DNA of 28,599 bases, taken from NCBI GenBank assembly GCA_041170785.1, contig JBEDND010000190.1, positions 1 through 28,599 on the forward strand. The letters run 5' to 3'. The DNA is from REEB481 sp041170785. Its GTDB lineage: Bacteria > Bacteroidota > Bacteroidia > NS11-12g > UBA955. Below the pieces are notes generated by a model. It had not been told where the DNA came from. It saw only the letters and a list, made by a program, of their open reading frames with translations, and ran no database searches. Position 1 is the first letter of the stretch; each line of letters starts with the position of its first letter. The position numbers and the translations under genes were made by a program. Of this stretch, positions 22,103 through 28,599 are shown in pieces.

Positions 22103-23377
22103 ATGATGCAACCAGTTGTAATTGAAGCAGAGAACATCAGCAAGCAATACCGTTTAGGCGTGGTGTCGGGTAAAACCCTGAGCGACGACCTCAAACGCTT
22201 TTTGTATCGCCTGTCGGGAAAACCCGACCCACTGGCATTTGTTGGCGTTGAGAACGATCGTACCGTCGCATCGGAAGAACGTTATGTTTGGGCACTCAAA
22301 AACATCAATTTTGAGGTACGGAAAGGCGAGGTTATGGGCATTATTGGCCGCAACGGCGCCGGAAAATCCACCTTGCTTAAAATCTTGTCGCGCGTAACAG
22401 CACCTACCACTGGTGAAATACGTATCCAGGGAAAAATAGCGAGCCTTCTGGAAGTGGGTACCGGTTTCCATCCGGAACTCACCGGGCGTGAAAATGTGTT
22501 TCTGAACGGCGCCATCTTGGGCATGAGCAAGTCTGAAATCAAGAATAAGTTTGATGAAATTGTTCAGTTCTCGGGTGTTGCGCGATACATCGACACACCG
22601 GTAAAGCGTTATTCTTCAGGAATGTATGTGCGTTTGGCTTTTGCCGTTGCCGCGCATCTGGAACCGGAAATCCTGGTCATCGATGAGGTGCTTGCCGTAG
22701 GCGATACCGAATTTCAGAAGAAGTGCCTCGGCAAAATCAAAGAGGTAGCAGGAGGAGGCAGAACGGTATTGTTTGTAAGCCACAACATGGGGGCTGTGAG
22801 CGACATCTGTGACCGCGCCATTATGATCGATAAAGGCAGCATCAGTCATGAAGGCAATGCCGACAAGGTAATTCGTGATTACGTGAACAGCACCATGCGC
22901 GCCGACCTGACCAGCCACGACAGCCTGAAAGATGCGCAGTTCCGCAGGGGCAGTGGACAGGTGCGTATCAGCGCGCTCCGCATGCATGCCCATGGTTCCG
23001 AACAGGACCAGCATGAATTTAACTACCGTTCGGATGTTTCGTTTACCTTCAATATTCAGGTCAACGAACCGGTTCCAGAACTCTTCTTCCTACTGGCGCT
23101 CCGCTCTTCGCTGAGCCGTGAAATGGTAACCGCAACCGAACGCATCCGCATCCCTATTGAGGGCAAAACCGGTAACATCCCGTTTCGTCTTACCCTGCCG
23201 CAGCTAAACCTCAGCCCGGGTGTGTATGAAACCTACTACTGGCTGGGCAGCTCCCGGCAGGAAATGCCTTACGACGTTATTGACAATATGACCGCGCCCC
23301 TCGTAGTTCGCGTACCCGAAAACGAAAGTGCGTTACAAACAGGATACTTCCAACTTAACTACAAAACAGAACTATGA
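22103..23377 (+). CDS. wzt: polysaccharide ABC exporter, ATPase with C-terminal glycan-binding domain (Wzt-like)
   Basis: A 424-residue protein. The ATPase domain carries GRNGAGKST at 82-90 (Walker A), YSSGM at 170-174 (signature), ILVIDE at 190-195 (Walker B) and SHN at 226-228. Residues about 275-424 form a beta-rich extension of the Wzt C-terminal type (GSGQVRISALRMH, then Y-R-S-D-V-S-F-T-F-N-I, ending G-Y-F-Q-L-N-Y). In enteric O9a and O12 systems this domain recognises the finished, terminally modified O-chain before export. Its presence implies that a completed polymer, not single repeat units, is exported. I start at the ATG at 22103; a second ATG follows at once. The stop overlaps pseB by four bases. 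Confidence 0.93.
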   Translation: MMQPVVIEAENISKQYRLGVVSGKTLSDDLKRFLYRLSGKPDPLAFVGVENDRTVASEERYVWALKNINFEVRKGEVMGIIGRNGAGKSTLLKILSRVTAPTTGEIRIQGKIASLLEVGTGFHPELTGRENVFLNGAILGMSKSEIKNKFDEIVQFSGVARYIDTPVKRYSSGMYVRLAFAVAAHLEPEILVIDEVLAVGDTEFQKKCLGKIKEVAGGGRTVLFVSHNMGAVSDICDRAIMIDKGSISHEGNADKVIRDYVNSTMRADLTSHDSLKDAQFRRGSGQVRISALRMHAHGSEQDQHEFNYRSDVSFTFNIQVNEPVPELFFLLALRSSLSREMVTATERIRIPIEGKTGNIPFRLTLPQLNLSPGVYETYYWLGSSRQEMPYDVIDNMTAPLVVRVPENESALQTGYFQLNYKTEL

Positions 23378-24402
23378 ATCAGCTACCTGACTTAAATGGG
23401 AAAAGCATACTGGTAACCGGCGGAACCGGTTCCTTCGGCAAAAAATTCGTAGAAATGGTGAGCACCCATTTCCCGGGTGTGAAGCGTTTGGTAATCTACT
23501 CACGCGATGAACTCAAGCAGTTTGAAATGAGCCAGCTGTATCCGGAGAAAGATTATCCTTTCATTCGTTTTTTCATTGGCGATGTGCGCGATGGCGACCG
23601 CTTCCGCAGGGCTTGCGAAGGCATCGACATCATCATCCACGCCGCCGCCCTGAAGCAAGTGCCCGCCGCCGAATACAACCCGATGGAATGCATTAAAACC
23701 AACATCTTCGGTGCCGAAAATGTGATTGACGCGGCCCTCGATATGGGCGTGAAAAAGGTTGTGGCGCTGAGTACCGATAAGGCGGCAGCACCCATCAACC
23801 TGTACGGTGCAACAAAGTTGTGTTCAGATAAACTATTTGTGGCCGCCAACAACTTCAAGGGCCACCGCGAGGTGAGCTTCTCGGTGGTGCGCTACGGCAA
23901 CGTAATCGGTTCCCGCGGTTCGGTGATTCCATTCTTCCTCTCGCGCAGAAAAGACGGCGTTCTGCCTATTACCCACGAGGACATGACCCGATTCAACATT
24001 TCATTGGAAGATGGGGTGAAGCTGGTATTCTACGCCCTCGGCAATGCCTGGGGTGGTGAAATTTTTGTCCCCCGCATTCCTTCCTACCGCATCATGGATG
24101 TTGCTGAGGCCATCGCGCCCGGGGCGCGTCACGAAATCGTTGGCATTCGTCCGGGTGAGAAACTTCACGAAGAGATGATTACCGAAACAGATGCCCTGAA
24201 CACCATTGAGTTCAAGGATTATTTCGTGATTTGTCCAAGCATGCCCATCTGGAAGCCCGAAGACCTGGCTGCTGCGTTTGGAGGTAAAATGGCCGAATAC
24301 GGATTTAAATACAATTCCGGCACCAACCCGCACTTCCTGACGGTTCAGGAAATCCGTGAGCAAATCACCGCTCATGTAGATGCTTCTTTTCAACCCATGT
24401 AA
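23374..24402 (+). CDS. pseB: UDP-GlcNAc 4,6-dehydratase (inverting), PseB
   Basis: A 342-residue short-chain dehydrogenase/reductase that makes UDP-2-acetamido-2,6-dideoxy-beta-L-arabino-hexos-4-ulose, the first step to pseudaminic acid. The NAD(P) loop is TGGTGSFG at 15-22. The active-site run STDKAAAPINLYGATK at 133-148 has Asp 135, Lys 136 and Tyr 144, the residues expected for the inverting FlaA1/PseB group. KQVPAAEYNP and GIRPGEKLHEEMI also match. It is soluble and lacks the N-terminal membrane part of the CapD group. It overlaps wzt by ATGA and pseC follows after nine bases, so the pathway begins in step with the exporter. Confidence 0.95.
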   Translation: MNQLPDLNGKSILVTGGTGSFGKKFVEMVSTHFPGVKRLVIYSRDELKQFEMSQLYPEKDYPFIRFFIGDVRDGDRFRRACEGIDIIIHAAALKQVPAAEYNPMECIKTNIFGAENVIDAALDMGVKKVVALSTDKAAAPINLYGATKLCSDKLFVAANNFKGHREVSFSVVRYGNVIGSRGSVIPFFLSRRKDGVLPITHEDMTRFNISLEDGVKLVFYALGNAWGGEIFVPRIPSYRIMDVAEAIAPGARHEIVGIRPGEKLHEEMITETDALNTIEFKDYFVICPSMPIWKPEDLAAAFGGKMAEYGFKYNSGTNPHFLTVQEIREQITAHVDASFQPM

Positions 24403-24411
24403 AACATTGTT

Positions 24412-25581
24412 GTGGATTCCAAGGCACATCAATACAGCATTCCTTATGGCAGGCAGCACATCACCGAGGAAGACCTCGAAGCCGTGCGCACAGCCCTGCA
24501 AAGTGATTTCCTCACCCAAGGTCCGGCTATTGCCGCCTTTGAAGCAGCATTTGCTCAATATACAGGCAGTACCTATGCCATTGCCCTGAGCAACGGCACC
24601 GCTGCATTGCATTTGTCAGCACTTGCTTTGGGTGTGAAGCCGGGAAGCAAGGTCATTACCTCGCCCATCACCTTTGCAGCCAGTGCCAACTGTGTGCGCT
24701 ATTGTGGCGGCGAAGTGGTATTTGCCGACATCGACCCTGAAACAGGTCTGCTCGACATCAACGCGGTTCGGCAAATGCTGGAAGCTGCGCCGAAAGGCAC
24801 CTACAGCGGCATCATTCCAGTAGATTTTGCCGGAAACCCGGTAAATCTGGAAGACTTCAGGGCCCTTGCCGATACGCATGGACTTTGGATTCTTGAAGAT
24901 TCCTGTCATGCCCCCGGTGCTTCGTTCACCGACTCCAAAGGGGTTGTACAACGCTGTGGCAATGGAGCCTATGCAGATTTGGCCATCTTTTCCTTCCATC
25001 CGGTGAAACATATTGCCACCGGCGAAGGCGGGATGATTACCACCAACAATAAAGAACTGTACGACCGCATCATGCTGTTGCGCACGCATGGCATCACGCG
25101 CGATCCGGCCAAAATGCATGAAAACCATGGAGGCTGGTACCACGAAATGCAGGAACTTGGCTACAACTACCGCATTACCGATTTCCAGTGTGCGCTGGGC
25201 AGTTCACAGCTGAAACGCGCCGAGCAAGGCTTGCAGCGCCGCCGACAGATTGCAGCGCGCTACGACGAAGCCTTTCGCGGAATGTCGTTAAGAACCTTAC
25301 AGACCACCCCGGGCGGAAATCATGCGTATCACCTATACGTAGTGCTCACCGAGCGACGGAAGGAATTATATGATTTCCTGAAGGAACGCGGCATCTACAG
25401 TCAGGTGCATTACATTCCCTGTCATACACATCCTTATTACCGCGGCCTGGGTTATGCTCCGGGAGATTTTCCGCGCAGCGAAGCCTACTACAGTCATTGT
25501 CTGAGCTTGCCCATGTTTCCGTCGATGAGCGACGAGGAACAGGAATATGTGATTCAAACCATCAGCGCATTCTTCGCTTGA
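24412..25581 (+). CDS. pseC: UDP-4-amino-4,6-dideoxy-N-acetyl-beta-L-altrosamine transaminase, PseC
   Basis: A 389-residue PLP-dependent DegT/DnrJ/EryC1 aminotransferase, second step of pseudaminic acid synthesis. It has IPYGRQHITEEDLEAV at 10-25, the phosphate-binding SNGTAALHL at 60-68, EDSCHAPGA at 162-170 with Asp 163 for the PLP nitrogen, and SFHPVKHIATGEGGM at 194-208 with Lys 199 as the PLP lysine. The likely start is GTG at 24412, nine bases after pseB; no ATG fits the family N-terminus. Length is typical. The TGA stop overlaps the TTG start of pseF. Confidence 0.94.
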   Translation: MDSKAHQYSIPYGRQHITEEDLEAVRTALQSDFLTQGPAIAAFEAAFAQYTGSTYAIALSNGTAALHLSALALGVKPGSKVITSPITFAASANCVRYCGGEVVFADIDPETGLLDINAVRQMLEAAPKGTYSGIIPVDFAGNPVNLEDFRALADTHGLWILEDSCHAPGASFTDSKGVVQRCGNGAYADLAIFSFHPVKHIATGEGGMITTNNKELYDRIMLLRTHGITRDPAKMHENHGGWYHEMQELGYNYRITDFQCALGSSQLKRAEQGLQRRRQIAARYDEAFRGMSLRTLQTTPGGNHAYHLYVVLTERRKELYDFLKERGIYSQVHYIPCHTHPYYRGLGYAPGDFPRSEAYYSHCLSLPMFPSMSDEEQEYVIQTISAFFA

Positions 25582-26270
25582 AGCGATTAGCCATCATAGC
25601 GGCCCGTGGCGGGAGTAAGCGTATTCCCGGGAAAAACATCCGCCCTTTTTTGGGCAAACCTGCGCTGTGTTGGCCCATTCAGGCTGCAAAAGCTGCCGCC
25701 TGTTTTGATACTGTGATGGTGAGCACCGATGATGCACATATTGCGGAAACTGCACTGGCCTGTGGTGCCGAAGTTCCCTTTTTGCGTGGAAGCAATACCG
25801 CCGGCGACCATGCCACACTTGCCGATGTGCTTCAGGAAGTGCTTCAGGAATATGCAAAACGTGGCCAAATCTTTGATGTTGTTGGCCTCTTCCTGGCCAC
25901 GTCCTTTTTTGCCGATCCGGAGCTGATCCGGAATGGTTGTGCCGACCTTGATGCAGGGCAGGCCGATGTGGTGCTGCCTGTGCTGCGTTTCCCGTATCCG
26001 GTGCAACGCGCACTGAAAGTGAACAGCGATGGATTCGTGGAATTCATGAACCCGGAACATGCACTTACCCGAAGCCAGGACCTGGAAGCAGGTTTCTACG
26101 ACAGCGGACAGTACTATCTGCTGAACACACGCAGCTTTGCCCAAACCGGACGCATCATCGCCGGAAGGGTAAAAGGCGTGGAAATTCCATGGCATACTGC
26201 TGTGGATATTGATGAAGAAGCAGATTGGATTCGGGCGGAACAACTGGCACACGCTTTTAGGAACGGATGA
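25578..26270 (+). CDS. pseF: pseudaminic acid cytidylyltransferase, PseF
   Basis: A 230-residue CMP-sialate-synthetase-like enzyme that activates pseudaminic acid with CTP, last step of the pathway. The nucleotide-binding block IIAARGGSKRIPGKN lies at 6-20, followed by DTVMVSTDD and, later, YDSGQYYLL and the metal-site pattern TAVDIDEEADW. The frame extends back to 25497, but the TTG at 25578 begins exactly at MKRLAIIAARGGSKR and overlaps the pseC stop (TTGA), so I choose it. The stop overlaps pseG by four bases. No PseH-like acetyltransferase is fused or inserted between pseC and pseF. Confidence 0.93.
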   Translation: MKRLAIIAARGGSKRIPGKNIRPFLGKPALCWPIQAAKAAACFDTVMVSTDDAHIAETALACGAEVPFLRGSNTAGDHATLADVLQEVLQEYAKRGQIFDVVGLFLATSFFADPELIRNGCADLDAGQADVVLPVLRFPYPVQRALKVNSDGFVEFMNPEHALTRSQDLEAGFYDSGQYYLLNTRSFAQTGRIIAGRVKGVEIPWHTAVDIDEEADWIRAEQLAHAFRNG

Positions 26271-27247
26271 GAAACACGGTGTACCTGCGCGCGGATGGCG
26301 GCCCCAATATTGGTTGGGGTCATGTGAACCGCCTGTGCGCGCTGGCAGCCATGCTTCCTGAAACCCTGGAGCTTGTGGCCGTAAGCAGTGAAACCGGAGC
26401 CGCTGTATTCAGACAAAACCTGCCTCCCGGTGTGGACATCAAAGTGCTGGATGCAAATACCTGTGGACGCTGCAGCGCAGAATGGAAGGATGTGCAGGCC
26501 GGACAGTCGATTTTGGTGCTTGACGGTTATCATTTCGACCAAACCTATCAGCAGGAAGCCAAAAGCCTTGGCTTCGCCGTAGTGATTGTGGACGATTTTG
26601 CCCTCGGTCCATTTGCAGCTGATGTCATCATCAACCACGCGCCAAACAGTCGCCAGCTTTATACACAAGAAGGAATTACCTATTGCTGTGGATTGGAATA
26701 TGCGTTGCTCCGTCCGGATTTTTACCAAACCCCGCCAGCAGCGGCAAAACGGAACGGTAAGGTGCTTATTACCCTCGGCGGCGCAGATCCCCAAGATTTG
26801 ACCCTGCAACTGCTGGAACAACTGGTGCCGGCACATCCTGAACTTCACTGGACAGTAGTATGTACCGATAACTTTTCCGAAGCGCACAGAAGCGGATTGC
26901 AGCGGTTTTCCCAACAGCACCCACAAGTGGATTTGGAGTACAACCTGACGCAACAACAGATGCACCGGCTGATGTTGGAATGCAGCAGGGCTTTGACCGC
27001 GGCAAGTACCGTGGTTTTGGAAGCCTGGGCTTCCGGCCTGTATCCGGCAGCTTTGTGCTATACTGAAAACCAGCGTATTTTGTTCGATGGCATATGCAGC
27101 GAAGGAATTGCGTTCCCGCTGGAATGGAATCGGCTGTCACACGGCTTTGAACGTTACCTGAATCAATCAGCAACACCACAACACAGGGATTCCTGGAATC
27201 CGCCGCTGGCCATCCGGAGAACTTTTCTACAACTAACAAGCGCATGA
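26267..27247 (+). CDS. pseG: UDP-2,4-diacetamido-2,4,6-trideoxy-beta-L-altropyranose hydrolase, PseG
   Basis: A 326-residue GT-B-fold hydrolase that removes UDP to free the 2,4-diacetamido sugar. The N-terminal loop ADGGPNIGWGHVNRLCALA at 9-27 includes His 19, equivalent to the catalytic His of Campylobacter PseG; the more usual G-x-GH-x-x-R-C-L-A-L-A reads GWGHVNRLCALA. VIVDDFALGPFAADVIINHAP, KVLITLGGADPQDLT and the later A-A-S-T-V-V-L-E-A-W-A-S-G match the family. It is not fused to an acetyltransferase, as happens in some PseGH proteins. Overlaps with pseF and pseI (ATGA each) show tight coupling. Confidence 0.93.
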   Translation: MRNTVYLRADGGPNIGWGHVNRLCALAAMLPETLELVAVSSETGAAVFRQNLPPGVDIKVLDANTCGRCSAEWKDVQAGQSILVLDGYHFDQTYQQEAKSLGFAVVIVDDFALGPFAADVIINHAPNSRQLYTQEGITYCCGLEYALLRPDFYQTPPAAAKRNGKVLITLGGADPQDLTLQLLEQLVPAHPELHWTVVCTDNFSEAHRSGLQRFSQQHPQVDLEYNLTQQQMHRLMLECSRALTAASTVVLEAWASGLYPAALCYTENQRILFDGICSEGIAFPLEWNRLSHGFERYLNQSATPQHRDSWNPPLAIRRTFLQLTSA

Positions 27248-28287
27248 TTACCACTGGGTTTAACGAACTACAAATTGGTCCTGAATTCAGGCCCTTTATC
27301 ATTGCAGAATTAAGCGGAAACCACAATGGTGAGCTCGAACGGGCACTTCGCCTGATTGATGCAGCTGCAGATGCCGGCGTGCAAGCCGTGAAACTGCAAA
27401 CCTATACCGCAGACACCATCACCATGCCCGGGGTTTATCGTATTGAAGATCCTAAATCGCTTTGGTATGGCAGAGATCTTTATGAACTCTACGAAGAGGC
27501 GTTTACTCCTTGGGACTGGCATCCGGCTTTGTACGCGCATGCTGCGTCCAGAGGCCTGATTTGTTTCAGCTCGCCTTTTGATGAAACAGCCGTTGACTTC
27601 CTGGAATCGCTGGGCAGCAAGCTCTACAAAGTAGCTTCCTTCGAAAACACCCATACTCCGCTCATCAGAAAGGTGCTGGCCACAGGTAAGCCGATGATCT
27701 TGTCCACCGGTGTAATTGACTGGCCCGAGCTGGATGACACGATGAATTTCATCCGCGGGGAAGGCGCCCACCAGGTGGCTTTATTGAAATGTACCAGCAA
27801 CTATCCTTCTGACCCCAAAGATTCAAACCTGAGGGCCATGCCGCTGCTGGCTTCCCGCTATCAGACACTGATTGGCCTGTCAGACCACACGCTGGGCATC
27901 GGCGTGGCCATTGCTTCAATAGCCATGGGCGGCTGCATCATCGAAAAACACATTACCCTGGACCGCAGCGAAGGCGGTGTAGATGCTGCCTTTTCGCTGG
28001 AACCCGCGGAATTTGCGAACATGGTGAAGGAATGCAACGATGCATGGAAAGCCATGGGCGTTCCTGAGCTGATTACGCATCCCGGACAGCTTGGTTCTTC
28101 CATCTTCAAACGTTCCATTTATGCAGCCTGCGACATTGAAGCAGGCACCGCATTCAGTGAGCAGAACCTCAGGGTGATTCGTCCGGCAAAAGGAATCCCG
28201 GCAAGGCAATACTTCGACATTCTGGGCAAAACAGCTTCCCGATTCATTCCGAAAGGAACACCGTTGCAGGAAGACCTGATTCAATAA
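27244..28287 (+). CDS. pseI: pseudaminic acid synthase, PseI
   Basis: A 347-residue NeuB-family TIM barrel with a C-terminal SAF (antifreeze-like) domain. It condenses the 2,4-diacetamido sugar with phosphoenolpyruvate to pseudaminic acid. Key blocks are FIIAELSGNHNGELERAL at 18-35, VKLQTYTADTIT at 49-60, SSPFDETAVDFLE, KVASFENTHTPLI, LKCTSNYPSDP and IEKHITLDRSEGGVDAAFSLEP. The SNYPSDP and GVD-x-x-FSLEP forms point to PseI rather than NeuB or legionaminate synthase, and the pseB/C/F/G context agrees. The SAF part (about 285-347) has KRSIYAACDIEAG-x-x and RPAKGIP. Confidence 0.95.
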   Translation: MITTGFNELQIGPEFRPFIIAELSGNHNGELERALRLIDAAADAGVQAVKLQTYTADTITMPGVYRIEDPKSLWYGRDLYELYEEAFTPWDWHPALYAHAASRGLICFSSPFDETAVDFLESLGSKLYKVASFENTHTPLIRKVLATGKPMILSTGVIDWPELDDTMNFIRGEGAHQVALLKCTSNYPSDPKDSNLRAMPLLASRYQTLIGLSDHTLGIGVAIASIAMGGCIIEKHITLDRSEGGVDAAFSLEPAEFANMVKECNDAWKAMGVPELITHPGQLGSSIFKRSIYAACDIEAGTAFSEQNLRVIRPAKGIPARQYFDILGKTASRFIPKGTPLQEDLIQ

Positions 28288-28320
28288 TTTCAACCATAAA
28301 AACAAAAAATATCAGCCATC

Positions 28321-28599
28321 ATGATAGACCTCAGATACTGCAGTAAATGCGTATTTCCGGAATCAAAACCGGATTTGTTCTTTGACGAACAAGGCGTGTG
28401 CAGCGCCTGTATTGGTGCCGCCAAAAAGGCCGGCGAAATAGACTGGGAACAGCGACGGAAAGATTTTTTCAGCATCGTGGAGCACTACCGGAAACCGGAA
28501 GGGCAGCCCGGTTGGGATTGCCTGGTACCGGTGAGCGGTGGAAAAGACAGCACCTATCAGGCCTGGTTTCTGATAAACGAATGCGGCATGAACCCCTTG
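28321..28599 (+). CDS. N-acetyl-sugar amidotransferase (PseA/WbpG family), 5' part
   Basis: The first 93 residues are visible; the gene runs off the window. Two CxxC pairs, CSKC at 7-10 and CSAC near residue 28-31 with VFPESKPDLFFDEQGV between, form a zinc site, and LVPVSGGKDSTYQ (about 68-80) is the PP-loop for ATP binding. This matches the N-acetyl sugar amidotransferase family (WbpG of Pseudomonas O-antigen, PseA of Campylobacter), which converts an acetamido to an acetamidino group, generally with ammonia from HisH/HisF-like partners. Placement 33 bases after pseI suggests a modified pseudaminic acid as product. The exact substrate is inference. Confidence 0.88.
   Translation, partial: MIDLRYCSKCVFPESKPDLFFDEQGVCSACIGAAKKAGEIDWEQRRKDFFSIVEHYRKPEGQPGWDCLVPVSGGKDSTYQAWFLINECGMNPL

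Noticed and set aside
25497..25577. 27-residue N-terminal extension of PseF
   Set aside because: It is an out-of-frame reading of the end of pseC; the nucleotide-binding motif begins right after the TTG at 25578.
25587..26252. 221-codon minus-strand frame opposite pseF
   Set aside because: It is antisense to a clear cytidylyltransferase gene and has Cys/His-rich antisense composition.
26114..26965. 283-codon minus-strand frame opposite pseF and pseG
   Set aside because: It is antisense to two recognised coupled genes and has no recognisable domain.

Overview
The window looks like a chromosomal segment of a member of the Bacteroidota. Evidence seen in the sequence: a large secreted protein ending in a type IX secretion (T9SS) C-terminal sorting domain; several -7 boxes of the Bacteroidota form TAnnTTTG; few Shine-Dalgarno sites; a UpxY-type NusG paralogue; and core genes (rhlE, csp, rbfA, pth, a LolE-type permease) with Bacteroidota-like sequence. 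I cannot name a genus. The last gene is cut by the window edge. No rRNA, tRNA, CRISPR array or intact transposase was seen.

Layout. (1) 33-1705, minus: a DUF2071 protein and a multi-pass membrane protein. (2) 1996-3371, plus: an RhlE-type DEAD-box RNA helicase overlapping a cold-shock protein, closed by a terminator. (3) 3512-5832, plus: a phosphate-uptake pair, the DUF47/PhoU-like accessory protein and a PiT permease. (4) 5833-6961: a decayed zone holding an element of about 550 bp bounded by imperfect terminal inverted repeats, inside it a strongly structured repeat-like core, then terminator-like hairpins, then what looks like the C-terminal remnant of a phosphate-selective-type porin. (5) 6962-11375, plus: a small membrane-anchored OmpA-like protein and a 1284-residue T9SS cargo with a lamin-tail domain, Calx-beta domains and a choice-of-anchor I propeller. 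(6) 11540-14743, minus: a tightly packed set of LpxH-like phosphoesterase, MJ1255-type glycosyltransferase and GH1 glycosidase. (7) 14924-16021, plus: an AI-2E family transporter. (8) 16030-18971, minus: an rbfA, lolE-like, L,D-transpeptidase, pth operon. (9) 19045 to the end, plus: a surface-glycan locus.

The glycan locus begins with an ATP-grasp enzyme. Next come a winged-helix protein fused to a degenerate nucleotidyltransferase domain and a UpxY-like antiterminator, so regulators head the cluster. After these come a Wzm/Wzt-type ABC exporter whose ATPase carries a C-terminal glycan-binding domain, then pseB, pseC, pseF, pseG, pseI and the start of an N-acetyl-sugar amidotransferase gene. 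Together they predict synthesis of CMP-pseudaminic acid, probably an amidino derivative, and ABC-dependent export of a glycan. The PseH acetyltransferase step is not encoded in the visible part.

The most interesting points are: the apparent erosion of a PiT-porin operon next to a TIR-bounded non-coding element; a perfect palindrome covering the -7 box directly in front of the winged-helix regulator; a hairpin overlapping the unusually strong ribosome binding site of the UpxY gene; the missing pseH beside an amidotransferase; and recurrent near-leaderless starts right behind TAnnTTTG boxes.
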